DNA of 6,943 bases from Planctomycetota bacterium (GTDB lineage: Bacteria > Planctomycetota > Planctomycetia > Isosphaerales > Isosphaeraceae): NCBI GenBank assembly GCA_021807585.1, contig JAKBCQ010000131.1:1-6943 (forward strand), read 5' to 3'. A program made the translations under genes and the position numbers. The stretch's first letter is position 1; every line of letters starts with the position of its first letter. The notes beneath the pieces were generated by a model. The model worked only from the letters and a program-made list of their open reading frames with translations. It made no database searches and was not told where the DNA came from. This document shows, piece by piece, positions 1 through 6,086 of this stretch.

Positions 1-511
1 GATCGATGTCGTCGGGCTTGAGCGCTTTCTCTTCGAGTTCAAGCGCCTTTTCGAGATGCGTCTCGGCCTCGGCGTAAAGGCCTCGCGACGTTTCCATCAA
101 ACCCAAACCGACGAGCGGCGAAGCCCGCTCGGTGATCGTGAATTCACCGGGAATCTTCTTCTGGATTTCAATCGCGCGTAAATACATCGGTTGGGCGATC
201 GGAAACTTCGCGAGCATCCGATTCGACTCGGCGAGCATCGTCAGCGACCGCGCCACACGATGATCGTCGTCGCCGAAACGCTCGGCCTCATCGAGCGCCT
301 TCACGTAAATCCCCGCCGCCTTATCGAAATACCCCTGCTGAAACGCCTTCGTTCCCGCGTTCTGCATCAGCCGCCAATTACGATCGTCGCGCGGCCTCGG
401 CTTCGGTTTCGCTTTGGATTTCGTCGCCGGGCCGGGACCAAGCATCAGCGCGGCGATCAGCAACCATCGCAATCGATCGATCCGTTTTCCGCCGGCCGCC
501 GCGATCGTCAT
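1..511 (-). CDS. Exported tetratricopeptide-repeat protein, N-terminal part (cut by left window edge)
   Basis: Reading leftward from the ATG at 511-509, an open frame runs without a stop for 170 codons to the window edge. The N-terminus has a basic stretch (GGKRIDRLR) and a hydrophobic core (WLLIAALMLGPGPA, residues 16-29), so it looks like a signal peptide or membrane anchor. A Lys/Pro-rich linker (KSKAKPKPRPR, residues 31-41) follows. From about residue 46 come helical repeats of TPR type. Residues 52-73 contain AFQQGYFDKAAGIYVKAL, residues 86-118 contain ARSLTMLAESNRMLAKF and YLRAIEIQKK, and residues 133-164 contain LMETSRGLYAEAETHLEKAL. The spacing, with charged residues between repeats, resembles the kinesin-light-chain-like TPR_12 group, which mediates protein-protein contacts. 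The partner is unknown. There is no clear Shine-Dalgarno. The gene lies 76 nt behind the cyclase on the same strand and could share its transcript. The C-terminus and any further domain lie outside the window. Confidence 0.82.
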   Translation of the reverse strand, partial: MTIAAAGGKRIDRLRWLLIAALMLGPGPATKSKAKPKPRPRDDRNWRLMQNAGTKAFQQGYFDKAAGIYVKALDEAERFGDDDHRVARSLTMLAESNRMLAKFPIAQPMYLRAIEIQKKIPGEFTITERASPLVGLGLMETSRGLYAEAETHLEKALELEEKALKPDDID

Positions 512-587
512 GGAATGATCCGATAATCAAGAAAGGAATATGAACGATATTCAAGCATTCATTCAGGCTTACCGCATCACGATCTAC

Positions 588-1517
588 TTAAGGAAGAATC
601 GCGATGATCCGAACGGGGCCTCCCGAGCCTCCTTTAATCTTCATCGGCAGCGCGATCAATATGGCCCCCGAAGCCGGCAGTTTGTCCAGATTGGCGACGT
701 TCTCGAGCCCGTAAATCCCGGCGTTATTGAGGACTTGATGAGTGTTGAAATCGCGCGACGGACCGTGATCGAGGCTCGCGGTGTCGATCCCCACCCCGGC
801 GACTCGACGCCGCGCCAACCACAGCGCCGCGTCCCCCGCGATCCCAGGAAAATGTAGATTTTCAACATCCCCCGATACGTCGCTCCCCAGATAACGAGCC
901 TTGTCGGGCCAGTATCTCCCCCAACCCGAGCGAACCAAAACGATCGTTCCCGGTGCGATCGGACCGTGATCATCCTCCCACGCCTCAATATCACCAACCG
1001 TCAATTCGTGATCACGATCTCGCATGCAGTGATCCGAGATATCGACGACCGCCGCGGGAGCGATCAATCGATCAAGCGGTATTTGATCGACGGTATTCTT
1101 CCCCCTGCCGAAATGAATCGGTCCGTCGATGTGCGTCCCGCCGTGCTCGCTCGCCGAATAAACCGCCGAGGCGTACCAATATCCTCCGGGAGATATCCCC
1201 CATTTCGTTTTACGCCACTGAAACGACTGATCGGTCGGCCAATAAATCGTCTGTTCGTCAAACGAATACGTCAGATCGATCGCCTTGGCGGCGAGATCCG
1301 CCGCGGCGATCCCAAGTGCCGTACGACGTTCGGCTTCGGTCGCGCCGCTCTTCGCCGCCGCCACGACCGCGACGGCTTCAGCCCGCTTCACTCCTCGAAT
1401 CATCGCAGCCGGCGTAATCATCGAAACGGCGCACGCCGCGACGACCAAACCCGCGATCAACGACGCCGATCGACGCCGAAAACATAACTGGAACCGATGC
1501 GCATGACGGGTCATCAT
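588..1517 (-). CDS. Secreted cyclase-family protein (metal-dependent, kynurenine-formamidase-like fold)
   Basis: This 309-residue protein belongs to the cyclase family (PF04199), which includes bacterial kynurenine formamidase KynB and other metal-dependent amide or ester hydrolases. The signature HGGTHIDGPIHF supplies likely metal ligands H125, H129, D131 and H135. Downstream H260 and E272 are 12 residues apart, as are KynB H160 and E172. The catalytic set therefore looks intact. The C-terminal LPMKIKGGSGGPVRI is, from memory, typical of secreted planctomycete members. Residues 1-45 form an export signal (FRRRSASLIAGLVVAAC and more). VAAC at 26-29 fits a lipobox, so a lipoprotein is possible, and the arginines are only weakly Tat-like. 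The substrate is not predictable. ATG occurs twice (1517 and 1514). A GGGGAG element at 1525-1530 lies 7 nt before the first, supporting this start. The start overlaps the stop of a possible upstream small ORF. Confidence 0.9.
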   Translation of the reverse strand: MMTRHAHRFQLCFRRRSASLIAGLVVAACAVSMITPAAMIRGVKRAEAVAVVAAAKSGATEAERRTALGIAAADLAAKAIDLTYSFDEQTIYWPTDQSFQWRKTKWGISPGGYWYASAVYSASEHGGTHIDGPIHFGRGKNTVDQIPLDRLIAPAAVVDISDHCMRDRDHELTVGDIEAWEDDHGPIAPGTIVLVRSGWGRYWPDKARYLGSDVSGDVENLHFPGIAGDAALWLARRRVAGVGIDTASLDHGPSRDFNTHQVLNNAGIYGLENVANLDKLPASGAILIALPMKIKGGSGGPVRIIAILP

Positions 1518-1690
1518 GGAAAAGCTCCCCGAATAGCTCCGATTCCACGCACGATCTCATCGCGAAGCGACGGGACGAACTCGCGACGACCTAAACCGTC
1601 TTTATACTCTTTAGGCCGATCGTACGCGAGCGATTTGTTCTCGATCCGGATATTTTGTCGAATCGATTCGACGAATACCGGCCGATTCAA
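1514..1690 (-). CDS. Possible small hypothetical protein (58 residues), TTG start
   Basis: An open frame on the minus strand runs from TTG (1690-1688) to TGA (1516-1514). Its stop overlaps the cyclase ATG in an ATGA arrangement, a usual sign of translational coupling. The product is mixed and protein-like (segments VFVESIRQNIRIEN, YDRPKEYKDGLGRREF, SLRDEIVRGIGAIRG). It lacks the Ser/Arg-heavy look of the antisense frames nearby. It is charged, probably soluble and helical, with no signal peptide or cysteine. I recognise no family. Against it: no ATG or GTG start in frame (the preceding in-frame stop is at 1717-1715), no good Shine-Dalgarno before the TTG, and short stop-free frames are common in GC-rich DNA. 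It could also be the C-terminal remnant of a decayed gene, or the 5' leader of the cyclase transcript. Confidence 0.3.
   Translation of the reverse strand: MNRPVFVESIRQNIRIENKSLAYDRPKEYKDGLGRREFVPSLRDEIVRGIGAIRGAFP
1525..1530 (-). promoter_or_regulatory. Shine-Dalgarno of the cyclase gene
   Basis: On the minus strand this reads GGGGAG, 7 nt before the ATGATG at 1517-1512. It fixes the start of the cyclase frame ahead of the internal methionines at residues 33 and 39, which would lose the export signal. It lies inside the last codons of the possible small ORF 1514-1690. Confidence 0.55.
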
Positions 1691-1720
1691 TGCTTGATCG
1701 CGACGATCGACACATCATAA

Positions 1721-1742
1721 TATCGTATAATCACATACGATA
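1721..1742. repeat. Perfect AT-rich dyad (8-bp arms, 6-bp spacer)
   Basis: TATCGTAT at 1721-1728 and its exact reverse complement ATACGATA at 1735-1742 flank AATCAC. The dyad spans the stop codon of the DNA-binding protein gene (1731-1733) and continues into the gap before the small ORF and cyclase. It is clearly richer in A and T than its surroundings. On the minus strand, TATTAT (1720-1715) next to it resembles a -10 box, though I find no good -35 at standard spacing. Possible roles are an operator or promoter for the cyclase side, or a weak terminator of the upstream gene. No U-tract follows, which argues against the latter. Confidence 0.4.
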
Positions 1743-3263
1743 AAGCAACCGCCGCAACCCGCCGATCAATTCGAGTCGATCGTGAGGCTCGGGTTGTTCC
1801 TCGATATGATCATACAAATCGTTGATAAGTTGCAAACCGCGCGGCAGTCGGAGCGAGAAAACCGCCGCGGCTTCGGCCTCGACCTGGCGGACCCGTTCGC
1901 GCGAAACGCCGAGCTCGTCGCCGATTTTGCCGAGCGTCTCGCGTTCCCCCCCCACGCCGAGCCGGCGACGAATAATCGTCGCGGTATATTCCCCCGCGTC
2001 GAGCTCGATCCGCTTGAGCAACGGCTCGATGAGCCGGGTGAGGATCTCTTCAAAATCGGGATCCGATTGCGATTCGAGCACGCGATCGATCCAGCCGACG
2101 ACGGCGCCGATCTCCGCCGGAAAAACCCGGACGACATACTCATTCGACCTCGGCGTATTGATCAAATAGCGGCAAACCGAAAGGATGATCCGCATCGACT
2201 GGCCGAACTTCATCGGACCGAACGATTTGTGTTCACGAATTTGATCGATCGTGCGCGACGTGAAGAACGAAAACGGCCGACGCCAGAGGCTTTTCGTCAG
2301 GTCAAGCAGCCGCGGCGCGTAGCGACCGATCGGTTCCAGGTCGAGATCGTGATCGTTCACGATTCGGCCGCAGAGCCGCCATTGTTCGGCGGTCAGATCG
2401 GAGGGATCCGCCGGGAGCGAAACGACCGAGTCGGTCGCGGCCTCGTCGCGCCGAGCCGCCGCGGCACGCGGTCGGATCGACTCGCCCACCGCCGACGAAA
2501 CGAACTCGCGCGGCGAACTTTTCAATCGCGCATCCAGGCGCGTAAGAATCTTCATCAGCGAATTCAGCTTGTTGACTCCAATTCCTTTTCGCTTGCCGAG
2601 TTCGTCGAAAGGGATCGCCAAAAACTCGCCGACGGTCGCCGACATTAATACGCGTGGTATATATCGGTCCATTGGAACGAGCAGCGTGTCGAACGATCGC
2701 CCGGTAAGATCGCGCGGCGCCTGCGCGACGATCCGACGACGAATCTCCTCGTACCGCTCCCCAAGCTGTTCGGTCGCCTGCTTCTCGATCATTGTCTTGA
2801 CGCCCGGTCGTCCGCGCTTTCGCGGAGCGACGACGACGATCGGCTTCGCTTTCGGCTTTCGACCCCGCTTTTTGGGGATGATCGCCGCGGCGGGCTGCTC
2901 CCGCGCAACGCGCTCGACTTTCGCGCCTCGCTTCCCTTTGGCGGCTCGCAACGCAGGAGCGGAGCGATCGTTCATCTTCGCGCCCGATCGCTTCGGTTGC
3001 GATCCCGCCGAACTCGCCGCCCGACCAAGAAGATCGAGCAGTCTTTGCATGTCTCCCCGCTTGAACTCATGCGCCGACAAAATGTCGTCGAATTTCGTTT
3101 TAACAACCTGTTGAACCGTCATCTCCAACAACTGCTTCGGCAAACCCGCGTCCCGCGACTCCGCCCAACGCGACAGCGGCGAAGAACGTATTTGGTCGTT
3201 CTCGATCGCCGCCAGCCGCTCGCGAACCATCCCATACGCACGCATCAGATAAAAGCTTGACAT
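1731..3263 (-). CDS. AT-hook / alpha-CTD-like / sigma-70 region 4 DNA-binding protein
   Basis: This 510-residue cytoplasmic protein is probably a transcription regulator. Near the C-terminus (about 408-470) lies a sigma-70 region 4, with helix-turn-helix GDELGVSRERVRQVE at 448-462, the part of sigma that reads the -35 element. Sigma regions 2 and 3 are absent, so it is not a complete sigma factor. Two AT-hook motifs, PKKRGRKPK (130-138) and PRKRGRPG (147-154), lie in a basic linker (about 90-160) and should bind the minor groove of AT-rich DNA. Residues 197-243 resemble the alpha-subunit C-terminal domain (TVGEFL, then a helix-hairpin-helix KGIGVNKLNSLMKIL). Two more divergent copies appear at about 41-82 and 312-367. 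The start at 3263 has GGGAG 8 nt upstream. The gene diverges from the ADP-ribosylglycohydrolase. Function beyond DNA binding is inference; an anti-sigma or sigma-competing role is possible. Confidence 0.85.
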   Translation of the reverse strand: MSSFYLMRAYGMVRERLAAIENDQIRSSPLSRWAESRDAGLPKQLLEMTVQQVVKTKFDDILSAHEFKRGDMQRLLDLLGRAASSAGSQPKRSGAKMNDRSAPALRAAKGKRGAKVERVAREQPAAAIIPKKRGRKPKAKPIVVVAPRKRGRPGVKTMIEKQATEQLGERYEEIRRRIVAQAPRDLTGRSFDTLLVPMDRYIPRVLMSATVGEFLAIPFDELGKRKGIGVNKLNSLMKILTRLDARLKSSPREFVSSAVGESIRPRAAAARRDEAATDSVVSLPADPSDLTAEQWRLCGRIVNDHDLDLEPIGRYAPRLLDLTKSLWRRPFSFFTSRTIDQIREHKSFGPMKFGQSMRIILSVCRYLINTPRSNEYVVRVFPAEIGAVVGWIDRVLESQSDPDFEEILTRLIEPLLKRIELDAGEYTATIIRRRLGVGGERETLGKIGDELGVSRERVRQVEAEAAAVFSLRLPRGLQLINDLYDHIEEQPEPHDRLELIGGLRRLLYRM

Positions 3264-3271
3264 CGCACCGA

Positions 3272-3276
3272 CTCCC
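3272..3276 (-). promoter_or_regulatory. Shine-Dalgarno of the AT-hook/sigma-4 protein gene
   Basis: The minus strand reads GGGAG here, 8 nt before the ATG at 3263-3261. It favours this start over the in-frame methionines at residues 7 and 12. Confidence 0.55.
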
Positions 3277-3446
3277 GGAACATCATCCTATATTGAACGA
3301 ATATCGCGACCCGGCGCGACGCGAATCATTTTGATGACATCTCGACTTCAATTGCAAGATCCCACTTCCGAATATTTCCAAAAAAAATTGATCGCGGTTT
3401 TTCCACCACGCGTACCCAACCGACGACCAGGAAAAATACGAAAGAC

Positions 3447-3452
3447 AAGGAG
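3447..3452 (+). promoter_or_regulatory. Shine-Dalgarno of the ADP-ribosylglycohydrolase gene
   Basis: AAGGAG lies 5 nt before the ATG at 3458. It is the best ribosome-binding site in the window and fixes the start of that gene. Confidence 0.7.
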
Positions 3453-3457
3453 CTTCG

Positions 3458-4414
3458 ATGACCGACACGATTCGACCAAAGTCGATCGAACGATTCCAAG
3501 GCGCTCTCGTCGGACTCGCCGTCGGCGACGCGCTCGGCGCCACCCTCGAATTCCAGCCGCAAGGTTCGTTTCAACCAATTAACGATATGCTTGGAGGAGG
3601 ACCGTTTCGGCTCGACCCGGGACAATGGACCGACGACACTTCCATGGCGCTTTGCCTCGCCCAAAGCTTGATCGAAACCAACGGCTTCAACCCCCGCGAC
3701 CAACTCCAACGCTACGTCGACTGGTGGAAACACGGAAAACTTAGCAGCATCGGTCGCTGTTTTGATATCGGAAACACCTGTCGCGCCGCGCTCGCGCGTT
3801 TTTTACACGAACCCGAAGATTATCCGGGTTCCTCGCACCCCGCCGCCGCGGGAAACGGATCGCTCATGCGTCTCGCCCCCATTCCACTCTTTTTTTCCTC
3901 CGATCCCCGTCGCGCAATTGAATTCGCGGCGCTCGGCTCGCGAACCACCCACGCCGCCGTCGAGGCCGTCGATGCATGCCGATATTTTTCGGGATTGATC
4001 TTAGGCGCGCTCCGCGGCGCGCCTCGCGACAAACTACTCGCGCCGTTCTATTCGCCCGTTCCAGGGCTTTGGGATGAAGAACCCCTCGCGCCAAAAATCG
4101 CCGAAATCGCCGCGGGATCGTTCCTCAAAAAACAACCCCCGATGATCCGCGGAACAGGCTACGTCGTTGATTCGCTCGAAGCCTCGCTCTGGGCCTTCGC
4201 TCACGGAGATTCCTTCCGCGACGCCGTTCTCCTCGCCGTCAACCTCGGCGACGATTCCGACACCACCGGCGCAATCCTCGGCCAACTCGCCGGAACCTAT
4301 TACGGAATCGAATCAATCCCCCAGACATGGCGATCACGCATCACAATGATTGATCTCATCGTTTCATTCGCCGATCGTATCCACCGGCTTTCCCGCTTCG
4401 ACGACCCGGCGTAA
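3458..4414 (+). CDS. ADP-ribosylglycohydrolase family protein (DraG/ARH-like)
   Basis: This 318-residue protein is a full-length member of the ADP-ribosylglycohydrolase family (PF03747). These cytoplasmic enzymes use two divalent metal ions to cleave ADP-ribose from modified proteins, nucleic acids or small molecules. Family landmarks appear in order: GALVGLAVGDALGA near the N-terminus (15-28), the metal-binding WTDDTSM (57-63, with T58, D59 and D60), AAGNGSLMRLAPIP in the middle, and the C-terminal metal motif NLGDDSDTTGAILGQLAG (262-279), where D266, D268 and T269 match the ARH3 ligands D314, D316 and T317. All expected metal ligands are present, so the enzyme is probably active. The target is unknown. 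DraG of Rhodospirillum acts on nitrogenase reductase, but no nif gene or ADP-ribosyltransferase is visible here. No signal peptide is seen. The membrane acyltransferase follows after 106 bp on the same strand. Confidence 0.93.
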   Translation: MTDTIRPKSIERFQGALVGLAVGDALGATLEFQPQGSFQPINDMLGGGPFRLDPGQWTDDTSMALCLAQSLIETNGFNPRDQLQRYVDWWKHGKLSSIGRCFDIGNTCRAALARFLHEPEDYPGSSHPAAAGNGSLMRLAPIPLFFSSDPRRAIEFAALGSRTTHAAVEAVDACRYFSGLILGALRGAPRDKLLAPFYSPVPGLWDEEPLAPKIAEIAAGSFLKKQPPMIRGTGYVVDSLEASLWAFAHGDSFRDAVLLAVNLGDDSDTTGAILGQLAGTYYGIESIPQTWRSRITMIDLIVSFADRIHRLSRFDDPA

Positions 4415-4508
4415 ATATCCCCGATTTTTCTGATGCACATACGACCGATTCTTGGCATGATTGAACGCTTTCGACGTATCTTCCTCGAAAGAGCGCGATA
4501 CCGAACGC

Positions 4509-4517
4509 AAGGGGGGA
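4509..4517 (+). promoter_or_regulatory. G-rich ribosome-binding site that decides the acyltransferase start
   Basis: AAGGGGGGA lies 3 to 4 nt before the ATG at 4521. The spacing is short and the run is not a textbook GGAGG, but it is the only purine-rich element ahead of a start in this frame. It favours 4521 over an upstream TTG at 4461, which has none. Confidence 0.45.
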
Positions 4518-4520
4518 TTT

Positions 4521-5894
4521 ATGACGACACTCAAAGGTTCCGACGACGCGATCGATAACTCGAGAACCGGATCCCCCTCGCCTCCGACATCCGACGTCGA
4601 GCGCGCCCCCGCCGCGGCGGGCCGAGTCGCATCGGTCGACGCCCTCCGCGGCCTGACAATCTTTTTGATGGTTTTCGTCAACGATCTGGGTCAAGCCGCT
4701 CCCAAATGGTTGCACCACATTCAACCGCCCGACGCCGACGGCATGACGCTAGCCGACGTCGTTTTTCCCATGTTCCTCTTCATCGTCGGCGTCTCGATCC
4801 CACTCGCGTTCGATCGCGCACGCGCCGAGCGAAGATCGCCGTTCGCTCGTCTCTTTCATATCATCACACGCACGCTAGGCTTGCTGTTGATGGGTGTGAT
4901 CTCAAACGACGGCGCCGCCGATCGACGGCTCGGCGCCCCGCTTTGGGAATTGCTCGCGTACATCGCGATCATTCTCGCGTGGTGTGTCGTACCAAAAGAA
5001 CATGGTTTTAAACGTAAATGTTTTTTGTTTCTCAAAGCGATCGGCGCGGCGGGGTTGATCGCGCTTTTGGCGATCTTTAAAAGCGATCCCCGCCCCACCG
5101 ACGTTTTCCTCTACGGCAGGATCGACGATTGGACCCGGCTGCAAACAAGCTGGTGGGGGATCCTCGGCCTCATCGGTTGGGCGTACCTCACGGTTTCGAT
5201 CCTCACGCTGATCCTGGGGCGGAGACGCGAACGGCTCGTCGGTGCGATGTGGCTTCTTATGATCATACATATTGCTTTGCACCAGGGAGGGTTGCTGCGA
5301 AAAGTGGAGGATAAACCGTGGCTCGCCGCCGCGGCGCCCTTGCTTCACGCCGCCGAACGAACGTCGGGCGCGGTCGGCAAATACGTGAGCTTCGCCGACG
5401 CGACGGGCTCGCTCGCCGCGATCGCGATGGCGGGATGCGTCCTCGGGTCGATCCTCGTCAAAGGAAGCGACGTTTCCTCACATAAAGATCGAATTGCATG
5501 GTGCCTCACGTTCACGATCGCGCTCTTCGTCGCGGGATGCCTTACGGATTCGTTCGAGGGGATCAACAAGATCGCCGCGACTCCCGCGTGGTGCTTCTTC
5601 TCGGCGTCGGCCTCGGCTTTAATCTTCTTATTCCTTTATTTTTTGATGGACGTCGCGCGATTGCGCGGCTGGGCGTTCGTGATTCGACCCGCGGGAGCGA
5701 ACCCGCTCGTCGCGTATTTCTTGCACCCGATCCTCATCTGGAGCGTCCCCCTCGCGGGTTTCGGCGATCGCGTTTTCGCCTATAAACATGCGATCGATCC
5801 CCGCTTGGTCGTCGGAGGGTCGCTCGCTACGGCGATGTTCACGTGTCTCGCCGCGGGAGCGCTCGGGCTTCTCGGACTGCGAACCAAACTTTAA
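4521..5894 (+). CDS. HGSNAT-like multi-pass membrane acyltransferase (DUF5009 / YeiB-type)
   Basis: From the ATG at 4521 this is a 457-residue integral membrane protein. After a polar cytoplasmic N-terminus (about 1-34) comes RVASVDALRGLTIFLMVFVN (35-54), then HHIQPPDADGMTLADVVFP and FLFIVGVSIPLAF. This order closely matches human heparan-alpha-glucosaminide N-acetyltransferase (SVDTFRG, then KHASWNGLTVADLVFPWF). The histidine pair at 65-66 falls where HGSNAT has its catalytic histidine. About ten hydrophobic segments follow. Near the C-terminus, GANPLVAYFLHPILIWSVP is typical of the family. HGSNAT moves an acetyl group from cytoplasmic acetyl-CoA across the membrane to a terminal glucosamine. 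By analogy this protein may acetylate an envelope or periplasmic sugar; the substrate is not shown. A longer reading from TTG 4461 (477 residues) is possible but has no ribosome-binding site. It may share a transcript with the preceding gene. Confidence 0.88.
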   Translation: MTTLKGSDDAIDNSRTGSPSPPTSDVERAPAAAGRVASVDALRGLTIFLMVFVNDLGQAAPKWLHHIQPPDADGMTLADVVFPMFLFIVGVSIPLAFDRARAERRSPFARLFHIITRTLGLLLMGVISNDGAADRRLGAPLWELLAYIAIILAWCVVPKEHGFKRKCFLFLKAIGAAGLIALLAIFKSDPRPTDVFLYGRIDDWTRLQTSWWGILGLIGWAYLTVSILTLILGRRRERLVGAMWLLMIIHIALHQGGLLRKVEDKPWLAAAAPLLHAAERTSGAVGKYVSFADATGSLAAIAMAGCVLGSILVKGSDVSSHKDRIAWCLTFTIALFVAGCLTDSFEGINKIAATPAWCFFSASASALIFLFLYFLMDVARLRGWAFVIRPAGANPLVAYFLHPILIWSVPLAGFGDRVFAYKHAIDPRLVVGGSLATAMFTCLAAGALGLLGLRTKL

Positions 5895-5969
5895 TCAAAC
5901 ATCCTTGATGTTCTCTGAATTTCTACAATCTTAGATCTGGATTCATAAGGAAAGCGAGCGAGTGGCGTC

Positions 5970-5994
5970 GCGTCGCCGGCAATCCCGGCGACGC
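5970..5994 (+). terminator. Hairpin after the acyltransferase gene (10-bp stem)
   Basis: GCGTCGCCGG (5970-5979) and CCGGCGACGC (5985-5994) form a perfect 10-bp stem with the loop CAATC. It lies 75 nt beyond the acyltransferase stop, between convergent genes. The stem is very stable, but no strong U-tract follows in either direction (CCTCCCCTTAT on the plus strand), so termination is likely but not proven. It could equally be a transcript-stabilising end. Confidence 0.45.
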
Positions 5995-6030
5995 CCTCCC
6001 CTTATCGATCGATTTTGATCCGATGAATCG

Positions 6031-6060
6031 TCGACGCGCGGGCGGGATCCCGCGCGTCGA
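6031..6060. terminator. Second hairpin in the convergent gap (12-bp stem)
   Basis: TCGACGCGCGGG (6031-6042) and CCCGCGCGTCGA (6049-6060) form a perfect 12-bp stem with a 6-nt loop. On the plus strand TAAAAATCACTTTTGTTT follows, so a T-rich patch begins about 10 nt after the stem. On the minus strand no U-tract follows. It may act as a backup terminator for the rightward acyltransferase gene and as a 3' stem-loop for the leftward serine hydrolase, whose stop is at 6087. The same DNA can be read as part of a 26-codon frame (6082 to 6002, minus strand). Confidence 0.4.
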
Positions 6061-6086
6061 TAAAAATCACTTTTGTTTGCATATGC

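Larger units (their letters stand above)
3264..3457. promoter_or_regulatory. Divergent intergenic region with an A-tract
   Basis: These 194 bp separate two divergent genes and must hold promoters for both, but no pair of consensus -35 and -10 boxes is convincing. Visible elements are a run of eight A followed by TT (3380-3389), an AATATTT just before it (3371-3377), a T-run at 3398-3402, and a small dyad ATATT-GAACG-AATAT (3290-3304) about 27 bp ahead of the leftward start codon. The AT-rich patches stand out from the GC-rich surroundings. They are plausible sites for an AT-hook protein such as the one encoded next door, which would imply autoregulation. That link is inference only. Confidence 0.4.

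Noticed and set aside
191..1506. Several rightward open frames opposite the TPR and cyclase genes (for example 191-526, 540-857, 966-1487)
   Set aside because: They are arginine- and proline-rich antisense shadows of genes with clear family motifs and show no motif of their own.
1782..3114. Rightward open frames of 288 and 181 codons opposite the regulator gene
   Set aside because: Their composition is typical of antisense frames in GC-rich DNA, and the leftward frame has unmistakable AT-hook and sigma region 4 motifs.
4454..4470. TGGCAT look-alike of a sigma-54 promoter before the acyltransferase gene
   Set aside because: The -12 GC element is not at the required spacing.
4461..4520. TTG at 4461 as the acyltransferase start
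   Set aside because: The added 20 residues are polar and not family-like, there is no ribosome-binding site, and ATG 4521 follows a G-rich purine run.
5898..5912. Small stem AACATC-CTT-GATGTT just after the acyltransferase stop
   Set aside because: A 6-bp AT-rich stem with no U-tract is too weak to call a terminator next to the much stronger hairpin at 5970-5994.
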